The notes beneath the pieces are model-generated. The model made no database searches. It saw nothing but the letters and a program-made list of their open reading frames with translations, and was not told the DNA's origin. DNA of 64,000 nt from UBA2227 sp036677505. GTDB taxonomy: Bacteria > Bacillota_I > Bacilli_A > Erysipelotrichales > Erysipelotrichaceae. Each line of letters opens with the position of its first letter. Positions within the stretch are counted from its first letter, which is position 1. Positions 16,768 through 26,101 of this stretch are shown here, in pieces. The translations under genes were made by a program, and so were the position numbers. Location of the stretch: assembly GCA_036677505.1 (NCBI GenBank), contig JAVBWK010000013.1, forward strand, positions 22,012 to 86,011. The letters are read 5' to 3'.

Positions 16768-17849
16768 ATGTCTGTATCGTGATCGATCAGTATCCATTAC
16801 CTCCGCGAGCTCTGAAAGTCAGAAACTCGTTGTTGAAAATGATTCCGGGTTCGGATGTACATTTTTTTGTTTGGAACAGAAATAATGTACAGGTCAAGGA
16901 GACATTCGTTTATTCGTTCAACGAAGAGATTGGTTATGGTCATCAGTTGAAAAAACTGGTTCATCTGATGAATTTTTCTAGGGCATTGAATAAACATCTG
17001 AAACAACACAATGTTGATGTTCTTCACGGAGTTGATTTAGAGATGGCTTTTCTCTGTGCCATCAAAAAGAGAAACCGCAAGCTGATATATGAAGTTTATG
17101 ATATTAAGTTTTTCCCGTTAAAAATGATAGACAGATTACGGATTACTTTTGAAAAATATGTGTTTAATAAAGTGAGTGGTATTGTGTATGCGTCACCTTT
17201 TTTTGGAAATTACTATTCTGCTCACGGATTCCCTGAGGGTAATTCAGTGGTTATCAATAATCGGCCGTTGAATGAGTCGGTTGAGATGATTGCGGTTGAG
17301 TCCGGTGCAGACCATCGTCGGATTACGGTTGGCTTTATTGGGGTCATTCGTTATAAAGAGATTCTTATCCATTTGATCGATGCTGTCAGTGAATTATCGC
17401 ATATTCGATTGTTATTCGCGGGGAGCGGACCTGACCAGGTGTTTATTGAGAAATACGTTGAGCAGAAAGGATGTTTGGACAGAGTAATCATGTCCGGCCG
17501 ATTTGAACTTTCTGATTTGGCATCGTTGTATGCAATGACGGATATCGTTTGGGCGGCTTACCCCAACAGAGATATGAATGTGTACTATGCCGTAAGTAAC
17601 AAGTTTTTTGAGTCGCTGGCTTTTAAACGGAAAGTCGTTGTTTCTGAAAAAACGTTGCTGGCAGAGTGGGTAACTCGTGATGGGTTGGGCTACACGGTTG
17701 ATCCTTATGATAAAATGTCTGTAAAGAAGTTACTGGAAGAATTGAGTCGTGAGGACTGCGGTGTGTTGCATCAAGAGCAACAACTGTATTGGGAAGATGA
17801 GGAAGGCAATTTGCGCAGATTATATCAGCGTATTGAGGAGGTTGCATGA
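16764..17849 (+). CDS. Family 4-like glycosyltransferase (locus 1)
   Basis: A 361-residue GT-B fold glycosyltransferase. The N-half contains VDVLHGVDLEMAFLCAI and LIYEVYDIKFFP; the C-half has the nucleotide-sugar site (VGFIGVIRYKE, LLFAGSGPD, VIMSGRFELSDLASLYAMTDI, FFESLAFKRKVVVSEKT), where a Glu of the usual EX7E is retained. It sits between 4-nt overlaps on both sides, so it belongs to one tightly coupled operon. The acceptor and donor are unknown. Confidence 0.85.
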   Translation: MNVCIVIDQYPLPPRALKVRNSLLKMIPGSDVHFFVWNRNNVQVKETFVYSFNEEIGYGHQLKKLVHLMNFSRALNKHLKQHNVDVLHGVDLEMAFLCAIKKRNRKLIYEVYDIKFFPLKMIDRLRITFEKYVFNKVSGIVYASPFFGNYYSAHGFPEGNSVVINNRPLNESVEMIAVESGADHRRITVGFIGVIRYKEILIHLIDAVSELSHIRLLFAGSGPDQVFIEKYVEQKGCLDRVIMSGRFELSDLASLYAMTDIVWAAYPNRDMNVYYAVSNKFFESLAFKRKVVVSEKTLLAEWVTRDGLGYTVDPYDKMSVKKLLEELSREDCGVLHQEQQLYWEDEEGNLRRLYQRIEEVA

Positions 17850-19294
17850 AATTTGCGATGAGTGATTCAATGACATTCAAAGTCGTTGTGACGATCAACG
17901 TTTTTTTGGCTGTTGCCTGGTTGTTTATCACTCAAAGTTTCGCGACCTATGTATTTTTCATTGCACTTTCTGCGATTTCCCTTTGGCTGATCCGGAAATG
18001 GGATAGATCATGGTTGTGGATATATATTGGGATTTTAAGTGTTTCCCTGTTGTTTGTTGTGTTTGTGTATTTTGGAAATATGGCTCAATACGCAAATCCG
18101 TACTATGTCGGCGGCAGTGATGATCTGACTTATGAGACACGTTCTCTGAAAGCCATGGAGGAGAATTGGTTTACTCCCATGGCCATTCAGTCGAATGTTT
18201 TGGATCAGTATGATGTCGGTTCGATGTATTATTCATTTTTGGCGGTTGTGGCTTTTGTTGCAAAGCCGTTGTCCGGATATTCGACCTGGCTTGGAAGGAC
18301 GCTGAATGTATTTTTACTGATTTATTCATTGATGCTGATTCATTATCTGATACTTGCTGTCAATCCTCAGAAAAATGTTTTAGCCAATGTATCTGTCCTG
18401 TTGATAGCTGTGATGCCAATCATGCAGTATGTCAACTCGCATGTGTTTCGAGATCCGCTCAACCTTTTTTTGGTGTTGCTGATTGTTGCATTAACAGTAA
18501 AAATCATTTATGGCAGTTATAATTCTGAACTTTCTTTGCGAATGGGAGTTGCCGTAAATTTCGCTTTCTTACTGTTTTCTGTCGCATCTTTGTATTTTCT
18601 GCGCAGAAATACTTTGTTATATCCGTTGATGATCGTTGCTTTCATCATTTTCGATAAACATAAACTTTGGCTCAAAGAGAAAGTTAAATATTGGCATAAA
18701 CAATATAGATTAAAACTGTTTGTAACTATAGCAGCTGCTGCTGTTATTTCGGTGCTGGCAGTACTTTTCATCATTCAGTCAAGATTTATTAATTTTTCAT
18801 ACTACTTGGATTTTTATACGAAATACAAGCAGACACAGGCAATCGGCGGATTGAGTTATTTTATCTTTGATGCTCCATTGTTGCCTATGGGTATTATTTT
18901 GCGCTCATTTTATGCGTTTATTTCACCGTTTCCTTCGTTTTCAGGTGCGTTGATCGGTATTCGCAGTTTTGGGGTTGAAACAGTGATGCTAGTAGTTTCT
19001 TTGGGTGTCGGATTCACGTATTTGATGCTTCCGTATATTTTCAAGCGTTTGATACGGTTTGACTGGGTTGCTAACAGTTTCATTGTCATTTTTTTGAGTA
19101 TCATATTAACGACATTTACCTTCCGTCATATGATATTTTATTATCCGTTTATGATGATTTTAGGTGTGGACGGTTGGTATGAATCCAGTCCCAATGAGAA
19201 GAAGATCTATTTAACGGACAGTCTGCTTGTCGGTGCAGTTTTGCTGATGCTGTATTTCGTATTGCGATCCGGTGTGATAGGGGCGATTTTATGA
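17846..19294 (+). CDS. Polytopic membrane protein, GT-C-like or polymerase candidate
   Basis: A 482-residue protein with about 11-12 hydrophobic segments. An early extracytoplasmic loop carries YVGGSDDLTYETRSLKAM; an acidic pair in the first large loop is characteristic of GT-C glycosyltransferases that use lipid-phosphate sugars outside the membrane. Locus 1 has no other Wzy-like protein, so this gene is the best candidate for either a GT-C transferase or the repeat-unit polymerase. It overlaps both neighbours by 4 nt. The family call is tentative; the membrane topology is clear. Confidence 0.6.
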   Translation: MKFAMSDSMTFKVVVTINVFLAVAWLFITQSFATYVFFIALSAISLWLIRKWDRSWLWIYIGILSVSLLFVVFVYFGNMAQYANPYYVGGSDDLTYETRSLKAMEENWFTPMAIQSNVLDQYDVGSMYYSFLAVVAFVAKPLSGYSTWLGRTLNVFLLIYSLMLIHYLILAVNPQKNVLANVSVLLIAVMPIMQYVNSHVFRDPLNLFLVLLIVALTVKIIYGSYNSELSLRMGVAVNFAFLLFSVASLYFLRRNTLLYPLMIVAFIIFDKHKLWLKEKVKYWHKQYRLKLFVTIAAAAVISVLAVLFIIQSRFINFSYYLDFYTKYKQTQAIGGLSYFIFDAPLLPMGIILRSFYAFISPFPSFSGALIGIRSFGVETVMLVVSLGVGFTYLMLPYIFKRLIRFDWVANSFIVIFLSIILTTFTFRHMIFYYPFMMILGVDGWYESSPNEKKIYLTDSLLVGAVLLMLYFVLRSGVIGAIL

Positions 19295-20463
19295 AAATTC
19301 TATTTGTGACGCTTAAACCGCTTCAGTTCAATACGTCGGCTACATTGCGTAATTTGGCGTTGATTGAGGGCATTGCATCGTTGGGACATTCAGTGGAAAT
19401 TCTTACATTGCCTGCGACTGACAATGCGCAGTGGCTTGATAAATCTCTTGATTTACCGGCGGGTTGTGCGGTCAGTTATTTGACTGTGCCCGGTTCGTAT
19501 CAGAGTGTGGCTCATAACCATCAAGGCCGTTTCAGGAAGATCAAGAAGCTTCTTTTGCCGCTTATCCGACGTTTGTATCATTGGTTCAGCATTCATGATT
19601 TTACGATTATGGCTGCCGGAAAAGCCGATAAAAGGCATTGTCAGTCGTTGGAATACGATATGATTATTTCGTCTTCGGATCCTAAGAGTTCACATATCGC
19701 TGTTAAAAAACTGTTGAAGCGCGGGTGCTCTGCGAAGGTCTGGATTCAGTATTGGGGTGATCCTTTGATGGCTGACATCACCAATAAAACGGTTTGGCCT
19801 TCTTTTGTTCTGGGATTGTTTGAGCGTTCGATATTAAGAAAAGCGGATATAATTGTTTATGTATCACCGTTTACTTACCGGCAGCAATGCCAGGCATTTA
19901 AATCGCTGTCTGATAAATTTGCGTTTTTGCCAATTCCTTACAGAAAGCATAAAGTATATCCGCTGAAAGCAAGTTATCGCTATGTGTGCAGCTATTTGGG
20001 GGATTATTACTCAAAATCAAGAAACATTCTGCCACTGAGTCAAGCCATCGGGCAACTGGCGATTCCGGCGGTGTTTGCCGGGAATACGGATGTTGAGATC
20101 AATGAGGATTCTATTACGGTTTTGCAGAGGGTCACTCAAGCCGAGGTGGAGCAGATTGAGTATGAAAGTCAGATTCTGGTTTGCCTGTTGAACTCACGCG
20201 GCAGTCAGATTCCGGGCAAATTATATCATTATGCCGCAAGCAACAAGCCGATTTTGGTAATTATTGACGGAGATCAGAAAAAGCGGATGCGTCAGTATTT
20301 AGAGACATTTGACCGCTTTGAGTTCTGTGATAATACAAGCGATGCGATTGCAGGCAAGATTAAGCAGATGATGTCGGATCAAAGTGTTTATGATCCGAGT
20401 CCGAAACTCGATCCGGTGAATATCGCTAAAGAGTTTCTTGACTTTAAGGTCAGAAAGGGGTAG
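19291..20463 (+). CDS. Glycosyltransferase, GT-B fold (locus 1)
   Basis: A 390-residue protein with a GT4-like layout: N-terminal MKILFVTLKPLQFNTSATLR with a conserved polymer-gene style start, a middle acceptor region (IISSSDPKSSHIAVK; IQYWGDPLMADITNK), VYVSPFTYRQQ, and a C-terminal donor half (GNTDVEINEDSI; GSQIPGKLYHYAASNKPIL; then FDRFEFCDN). It overlaps the previous gene by 4 nt and is followed 3 nt later by wecC. Specificity cannot be read. It may act on the UDP-ManNAcA made by the next two genes, which is an inference from position. Confidence 0.75.
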   Translation: MKILFVTLKPLQFNTSATLRNLALIEGIASLGHSVEILTLPATDNAQWLDKSLDLPAGCAVSYLTVPGSYQSVAHNHQGRFRKIKKLLLPLIRRLYHWFSIHDFTIMAAGKADKRHCQSLEYDMIISSSDPKSSHIAVKKLLKRGCSAKVWIQYWGDPLMADITNKTVWPSFVLGLFERSILRKADIIVYVSPFTYRQQCQAFKSLSDKFAFLPIPYRKHKVYPLKASYRYVCSYLGDYYSKSRNILPLSQAIGQLAIPAVFAGNTDVEINEDSITVLQRVTQAEVEQIEYESQILVCLLNSRGSQIPGKLYHYAASNKPILVIIDGDQKKRMRQYLETFDRFEFCDNTSDAIAGKIKQMMSDQSVYDPSPKLDPVNIAKEFLDFKVRKG

Positions 20464-20466
20464 TAC

Positions 20467-21696
20467 ATGGAAAAAATAGTAAATATTGTCGGATTGGGTT
20501 ATATCGGATTGCCGACAGCATTAATGTTTGCTGCTTCCGGAGTACAGGTCGTTGGAAGCGATTATAATCAATCGTTGGTGGATCAGCTCAATCAGGGTAG
20601 GATAACCTTTGAGGAACAAGGACTGTCGGACTTGTTTGAACAGGCTAAAAAGGGTGATATCCGTTTTGATACAGCTTATCAGCCGACGGATATGTATATC
20701 GTTGCGGTTCCGACCCCATATGATAAGGCGAGTAAGAAAATCGATCCGGTGTATGTTGTTCGGGCTGTTGAGGGCATTCTTGATGTTTGTCCGTCCGGGG
20801 CTGTGATCGTGATTGAGTCTACCGTTTCACCTTCGACGATTGACCGTTTTATTCGGCCTGTCATTGCGAAAAGAGGCTTGATCGCAGGGAAAGATATTCA
20901 TTTAGCGCATGCGCCGGAGCGGATCATTCCTGGCAATATGGTGTTTGAGCTAAAGCATAATGCCCGGACTATCGGAGCGGATGATTTGCTCGTCGGTGAG
21001 CGTATCAAAAAACTGTATGCGACGTTCTGTCAGGGTGAAATCGTTTTGACGGATATTCGGACGGCTGAAATGACGAAAGTCGTTGAAAATACCTATCGGG
21101 ATATCAATATTGCGTTTGCTAATGAGCTGGCGAAAATCTGTCGATTTGACGATTTGGATGTGTATGAGATCATTCGCATTGCTAATAAGCATCCGCGTGT
21201 GAATATTTTGCAGCCGGGTCCGGGTGTCGGGGGGCATTGTATTTCGGTGGATCCGTGGTTTTTGGTGGGGGATTATCCGGGTTTGGCCAATATCATTCTG
21301 GCTGCCAGAAAAATCAATGATTCGATGCCTGAGTTTGTTTTGCAGCGCGTCCATGATATTATGAAGTCTGAAGGTATTCGTGATTTGACGCGTGTCGGTC
21401 TATACGGACTGACGTACAAGGAAAATGTTGATGATGTGCGAGAGTCGCCGACGCTTCAGCTGCTGGAGGCCATGCAGCGCCATTTAGCCCCTGCGCTTAA
21501 GATTTTTGATCCATGGGTAAAAAATGATATTGTCGAAAATCAGTATCAGGATTTTGATCAGTTTTTGGCCGATGTCGATGTAGTCGTGATCATGGTGGCA
21601 CATCAGCACATCAAAGATCATATGGATAAAATAAAAGATAAAATCGTTTTAGATACCAAAAATATTTGTACCTATAAGGGTGTGTACAAACTGTAA
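20467..21696 (+). CDS. wecC: UDP-N-acetyl-D-mannosamine dehydrogenase (locus 1)
   Basis: A 409-residue UDP-sugar 6-dehydrogenase that oxidises UDP-ManNAc to UDP-ManNAcA with two NAD+. Visible: Rossmann motif VGLGYIGLPTALMF, the substrate loop VVENTYRDINIAFANEL, and the catalytic Cys in GVGGHCISVDPWFLVGD, then YKENVDDVRESPT. It is followed 9 nt later by wecB, which supplies its substrate. The second locus carries a paralogous wecC-wecB pair at 51510-53845 in the same order, with clearly different base composition. Confidence 0.92.
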   Translation: MEKIVNIVGLGYIGLPTALMFAASGVQVVGSDYNQSLVDQLNQGRITFEEQGLSDLFEQAKKGDIRFDTAYQPTDMYIVAVPTPYDKASKKIDPVYVVRAVEGILDVCPSGAVIVIESTVSPSTIDRFIRPVIAKRGLIAGKDIHLAHAPERIIPGNMVFELKHNARTIGADDLLVGERIKKLYATFCQGEIVLTDIRTAEMTKVVENTYRDINIAFANELAKICRFDDLDVYEIIRIANKHPRVNILQPGPGVGGHCISVDPWFLVGDYPGLANIILAARKINDSMPEFVLQRVHDIMKSEGIRDLTRVGLYGLTYKENVDDVRESPTLQLLEAMQRHLAPALKIFDPWVKNDIVENQYQDFDQFLADVDVVVIMVAHQHIKDHMDKIKDKIVLDTKNICTYKGVYKL

Positions 21697-21705
21697 GGAG
21701 CGATC

Positions 21706-22803
21706 ATGAATAAGAAAGTAATGGTCGTTTTCGGTACACGTCCGGAAGCGATCAAAATGTGTCCGTTGGTGTTAGAATTAAAAAGCAGATCTGCTTGCGA
21801 GACGATCGTTTGTGTTACCGGTCAGCATCGTGAGATGTTGGATCAGGTACTCAATGCCTTTTCAATCGTGCCGGATATCGATTTGGCGATCATGACTCAG
21901 AAGCAAACGCTGTTTGATGTGACGACTGCGATTTTAGGGAAGATCAAAGAAGTGCTCGAATCTGTAAGGCCGGATGTCGTTTTGGTGCATGGCGATACTT
22001 CAACAACTTTTGTTACTGCTTTGGCGTGTTATTATCTTCAGATTCCGGTCGGTCATGTTGAAGCCGGATTGCGAACGCATAATATATATTCTCCTTTTCC
22101 GGAGGAGTTTAACCGTCAGGGTGTCGGTCTGATTGCGAAATATCATTTTGCTCCTACGGAAAATGCCAGGCAAAACCTGATTTCGGAGGGGAAAGACCCT
22201 CAGTCCATTTATGTTACGGGGAATACGGCGATCGATGCGTTGAAGACGACCGTGAAAGCAGAGTATGCGCATGATGTTTTGCAGTGGGCCAGGGATAGCC
22301 GGCTGATCGTGCTGACAGCTCATCGCAGGGAAAATCTGGGTGAACCCATGAGAAACATGTTTCAGGCGATCCGCCGGATCCTTTTGGAATATCCGGGTAT
22401 CAAAGTGGTTTATCCGATACATAAAAATCCGTTGGTGCGTTTAGTTGCGGATGAGATCTTCGGTGATAATGAGCGTATGCGGATCATTGAACCGATGGAA
22501 GTGCTTGATTTCCACAATCTGTTGGCCCGCTCCTATCTCATATTGACGGATAGCGGCGGAATTCAGGAGGAAGCTCCGAGTTTGGGTAAGCCGGTGTTGG
22601 TCATGCGTGATACGACGGAGCGTCCGGAGGGGATCACGGCAGGTACACTTAAACTGGTGGGTACCGATGAGGTCAACATTGAAAAGGCATTTCGACTGTT
22701 ATTGGATGATGAAATGGAATATCAGCGGATGAGTCAGGCAAGCAATCCTTATGGAGATGGATATGCCAGTAGGCGGATTGCGGATATTTTGTGTGGTGAG
22801 TAA
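21706..22803 (+). CDS. wecB: UDP-N-acetylglucosamine 2-epimerase (locus 1)
   Basis: A 365-residue non-hydrolysing epimerase that interconverts UDP-GlcNAc and UDP-ManNAc. Seen: VVFGTRPEAIKMCPLVLEL, VTGQHREMLDQVL, VHGDTSTTFV, GHVEAGLRTHNIYSPFPEE, RRENLGEP and SGGIQEEAPSLGKPVLVMR. Length is standard. With wecC it forms a two-gene module for UDP-ManNAcA. It ends 1 nt before the next glycosyltransferase. Confidence 0.94.
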   Translation: MNKKVMVVFGTRPEAIKMCPLVLELKSRSACETIVCVTGQHREMLDQVLNAFSIVPDIDLAIMTQKQTLFDVTTAILGKIKEVLESVRPDVVLVHGDTSTTFVTALACYYLQIPVGHVEAGLRTHNIYSPFPEEFNRQGVGLIAKYHFAPTENARQNLISEGKDPQSIYVTGNTAIDALKTTVKAEYAHDVLQWARDSRLIVLTAHRRENLGEPMRNMFQAIRRILLEYPGIKVVYPIHKNPLVRLVADEIFGDNERMRIIEPMEVLDFHNLLARSYLILTDSGGIQEEAPSLGKPVLVMRDTTERPEGITAGTLKLVGTDEVNIEKAFRLLLDDEMEYQRMSQASNPYGDGYASRRIADILCGE

Positions 22804-22804
22804 G

Positions 22805-23938
22805 ATGAAGATTTGTCTTTTGCCTTCTTGGTATAAAACTCAACAAGAACCGACTCTGGGATCTTTCTTTCGTGAGCAGGCAAAAGCCTTGGCTAAACAA
22901 GGGCTTGATGTATCGATGGTATATTGCCATGTGCTTTCGGGCTCAGTTAATAAATATCCGCATTCGCAACAGGATTCTGCGGAAGGTTTTTCTGAGCGGA
23001 TTGGTTATGCCAGGTATTATTTTCCGTTTACCGCATGGGTCGTTCAAGCGATATGTACGTTAAAAATGATCGGAAGCATTCACAGAGAAGGTAAAATCAA
23101 TATCATACATGCTCATTCATTTGTCGGGGGCTTTTTGGCTTTTCTTGCTTTGCGATGGTTTCGGATTCCCTATGTTCTCACTGAACACAGTACGAAATTT
23201 TCTCGTGGCGAACTGACGAAAAAGGATCGCTGGATGATCCGGTTGAGTTACAAACACGCATCGAAAATCTTTGCGGTGAGCGAAGGATTAAGAAGTGATA
23301 TGATTCCATTTACATCTAAACCTATTGAAGTCTTGGTCAATATGGTGGATGATGAATTTTTTAATATGCCGATCAATGATGCGAAATCACCGACATTTAC
23401 GTTTTTCAGTGTCGGTTATCTGACTTATAAAAAGGGGATGGATGTTCTGATCCGGGCGTTGGCTGATGTGGTCAACGTGAATCCTTATGTTATATTGCGC
23501 ATTGGTGGTGACGGTGAGGAGAAAGATCATTTGCTTGATTTGGTGAATCAGCTGAATCTGCACTTGTATGTACAGTTTCTCGGGGCTTTGGATCGGAATG
23601 ATGTCGTCGATCAGATGAGCCGATGTGATGCTTTTGTTTTGGCCAGTCGGCACGAAACCTTTGGTATCGTTTATCTTGAGGCTATGGCTTGCGGTAAGCC
23701 GATCATCATGACGGATACGGATGCGCATCAGATGATTGCTGATCCCTCGGTTGGAGTGGTCGTTACTAAAGAAGATGTGGGTGCGTTGACGGAGGCAATG
23801 ATACAGATGGCTGATCAGCGTTTGAAATATGATTCCGGACATATCCGTACTTACTGCCGATCGAAGTTTTCTTCGCAGGTGGTTTCCGCACATCTGTTTG
23901 AAATTTATCAAAATCTGCTAAAGGAGGGAATTTCATGA
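22805..23938 (+). CDS. Family 4 glycosyltransferase (locus 1)
   Basis: A 377-residue GT-B glycosyltransferase. Seen: LPSWYKTQQEPTLGSFFREQ at the N-terminus (a nucleotide-independent acceptor half start common in GT4), INIIHAHSFVGGFLA, VLTEHSTKF, the donor half YLTYKKGMDVLIRAL and the EX7E motif ETFGIVYLEAMACGKPI. The ATG at 22805 is preferred because an upstream in-frame start would overlap wecB. It ends in a 4-nt overlap with the next gene. Confidence 0.9.
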   Translation: MKICLLPSWYKTQQEPTLGSFFREQAKALAKQGLDVSMVYCHVLSGSVNKYPHSQQDSAEGFSERIGYARYYFPFTAWVVQAICTLKMIGSIHREGKINIIHAHSFVGGFLAFLALRWFRIPYVLTEHSTKFSRGELTKKDRWMIRLSYKHASKIFAVSEGLRSDMIPFTSKPIEVLVNMVDDEFFNMPINDAKSPTFTFFSVGYLTYKKGMDVLIRALADVVNVNPYVILRIGGDGEEKDHLLDLVNQLNLHLYVQFLGALDRNDVVDQMSRCDAFVLASRHETFGIVYLEAMACGKPIIMTDTDAHQMIADPSVGVVVTKEDVGALTEAMIQMADQRLKYDSGHIRTYCRSKFSSQVVSAHLFEIYQNLLKEGIS

Positions 23939-24936
23939 GCCAGTCATTGGTATCTGTCATTGTTCCGGTGTTCAATGCATCCAGATATCTTAGAAAATGT
24001 CTCGAAAGCCTTAAAAATCAAGCGTATGACCGGTGCGAGTTCATTTTGATCGATGACGGATCGACGGATGACAGCAGACGTATCTGTGATGAATATTGTG
24101 CCGTTGATTCGCGTTTTATTTGCTTCTCTCAGCACAATCAAGGGGTTGCGGCCGCCAGAAATCACGGATTAGATGTGGCTAAAGGGGAATATATCGGATT
24201 TGTCGATGCGGATGATTATGTTGAGCCAAACATGATTCAGACGTTGATTCATGCATTGATTGAAAGTAATGCCGATGTTGCGGAGTGTTCGGTCAATTTG
24301 GTTGATGAACATGGACACGTGAGAAGCAAGCAATTACTGATTGAAAGATTTTTGAATAACAATAAGGAAATTGTTTCCCATTATGCCAAACAGGACAGTG
24401 TATTAAATTATACTTGCAATAAAATTTTCAGAGCAACCAAGATTGGAAATATTCGTTTTCCCTATTTCAAGACAAGCGAAGATTATTACTTTAACGTATT
24501 AGTGCTTAACCGTTGCCATAGAAGTGTTACACTTAGGGTGTCGTTATATAATTATGTATTGCATAGTCAAAGTTCAACCGGCCAATCTTTTCATTTAGGC
24601 AGATTGGATGCAATTACATCTGGAATTAAGATATATGACATCCAGAAAGCGATTCATCCAACACTATCGCCTTACTACGCCGTGTATATCCTAGAGAAAA
24701 TCATTCAAGAATATGGTCGAATCCAATCATCGAAAATAGATGCTGAAAGTATAAAGTCTGTCAGTAAGGATTTGATAATAAAATTCCGGAAATATATGCA
24801 TGAAGTGGATCTTGGTATTATGATAGAAATGAAGTTAAAATTTCGTTGGAAGCACTACAAATTGTTTTATTTTTTCCCAAAAATCTACAGTTTCTTATAC
24901 AAAAGGTATGTTAAGTTAGCAAAATGCGAAGATTAG
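23935..24936 (+). CDS. Family 2 glycosyltransferase (locus 1)
   Basis: A 333-residue GT-A glycosyltransferase: VSVIVPVFNASRYLRKCLES, FILIDDGSTDDSRRICDEY, GVAAARNHGLDVAKGEY and the DADD metal motif in IGFVDADDYVEPN. The last third is basic and aromatic and probably lies on the membrane. From about 24.3 kb onward the DNA becomes more AT-rich than the genes upstream, and that continues to about 29.6 kb, suggesting a differently derived segment inside locus 1. Confidence 0.9.
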   Translation: MSQSLVSVIVPVFNASRYLRKCLESLKNQAYDRCEFILIDDGSTDDSRRICDEYCAVDSRFICFSQHNQGVAAARNHGLDVAKGEYIGFVDADDYVEPNMIQTLIHALIESNADVAECSVNLVDEHGHVRSKQLLIERFLNNNKEIVSHYAKQDSVLNYTCNKIFRATKIGNIRFPYFKTSEDYYFNVLVLNRCHRSVTLRVSLYNYVLHSQSSTGQSFHLGRLDAITSGIKIYDIQKAIHPTLSPYYAVYILEKIIQEYGRIQSSKIDAESIKSVSKDLIIKFRKYMHEVDLGIMIEMKLKFRWKHYKLFYFFPKIYSFLYKRYVKLAKCED

Positions 24937-24969
24937 TGATAAAATCATTATTTTGAGGAGTGTGATCTT

Positions 24970-26094
24970 ATGAAAAAAGTTGCAATCGTTACGTTAAATG
25001 GGTATTTTAATCATGGAAATAGACTTCAAAATTATGCTCTTCAAGAAGCAATCAAGTCGTTGGGATTTGAAATTGAGACACTTATCATAAATTCTGAACC
25101 AGGAGCAGATGCCGCAAAATCAAAAAAAATTGAATATTCCCTATTAAAAAAGTCGCTTTATCGAGAAATGCGTATTTATTTATGGAAAATTAGGAATAAG
25201 AAAACACTGAATAGATTGAGCAGCTTGCGTACGAAGAATTTCAAAAGATTCACAAAAGATTATATTAATGAATCATCGAAAGTGTTCAGTAAGAGTGACT
25301 TTGATAGAGAATATTGCAGTAAATTTGATTATTTTGTCACAGGAAGTGATCAAGTCTGGAATCCTATTTACTCAAAAGGGTCCGGTTTATATTTTTTGGA
25401 TTTTGCAGAAATTAATCAGCGTGTCGCATATGCACCGAGTTTTGGTGTATCTGAAATTCCAGAGGAGCTAAAAGAAAGCTACAAGCAGTGGTTAAACGGG
25501 TTTGAGAAAATTTCTGTTCGAGAAGTTGATGGTGCACGATTGGTCAAGGAGTTGACCGGGAATGAAGCTTGCGTAGTTTTAGATCCGACAATGCTGATTT
25601 CATCAGATGCATGGTTGAACGTAGTTAAAAAACCGGATGCAGAATTTCCATATTTGTTAGTTTACTTTTTGGGTGAAATTTCAAATGAATATTGGCAGAA
25701 AATCAATTTTTACGCGCAGATAAGGAATCTTAGAGTATTGAACTTATCTGACATTAAAAACCAAAAGGAATATGTATGCGGTCCGTCAGAATTTTTAGGG
25801 CTTATACAAAGCTGCGAATTGTTTTGTACCGATTCATTCCATGGAACTGTTTTTTCAATTTTGTTTGAAAAACCATTCGTTGTTTTCCGTCGTGAGCATG
25901 GTATTGTAGGTTCCATGTTTTCGAGGCTGGACACGCTGTTAAGCACTTTTGACTTATCAAATAGAGTATATGATTTGGTTTCGGAAAATGATATCTTTCA
26001 TGTGAATTTTGAAGGTGTTAAGAACATTCTTAAGGTAGAAAAAGATAAATCTTATCAGTTTTTAGCTCGTGCATTGGAAGCAGAGCATAAGTAA
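24970..26094 (+). CDS. Polysaccharide pyruvyl transferase
   Basis: A 374-residue protein of the polysaccharide pyruvyl transferase family (CsaB/WcaK type), which puts a ketal-pyruvate on a sugar of the repeat unit using phosphoenolpyruvate. Seen: VAIVTLNGYFNHGNRLQNYA, FVTGSDQVWNP, YFLDFAEINQRVAYAPSFG, ISVREVDGA and CELFCTDSFHGTVFSILFEKP, the last being the conserved H/S region. GAGGAG precedes the ATG. Pyruvylation would give the polymer negative charge or a binding epitope. Confidence 0.88.
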   Translation: MKKVAIVTLNGYFNHGNRLQNYALQEAIKSLGFEIETLIINSEPGADAAKSKKIEYSLLKKSLYREMRIYLWKIRNKKTLNRLSSLRTKNFKRFTKDYINESSKVFSKSDFDREYCSKFDYFVTGSDQVWNPIYSKGSGLYFLDFAEINQRVAYAPSFGVSEIPEELKESYKQWLNGFEKISVREVDGARLVKELTGNEACVVLDPTMLISSDAWLNVVKKPDAEFPYLLVYFLGEISNEYWQKINFYAQIRNLRVLNLSDIKNQKEYVCGPSEFLGLIQSCELFCTDSFHGTVFSILFEKPFVVFRREHGIVGSMFSRLDTLLSTFDLSNRVYDLVSENDIFHVNFEGVKNILKVEKDKSYQFLARALEAEHK

Positions 26095-26101
26095 GCAAGT
26101 C

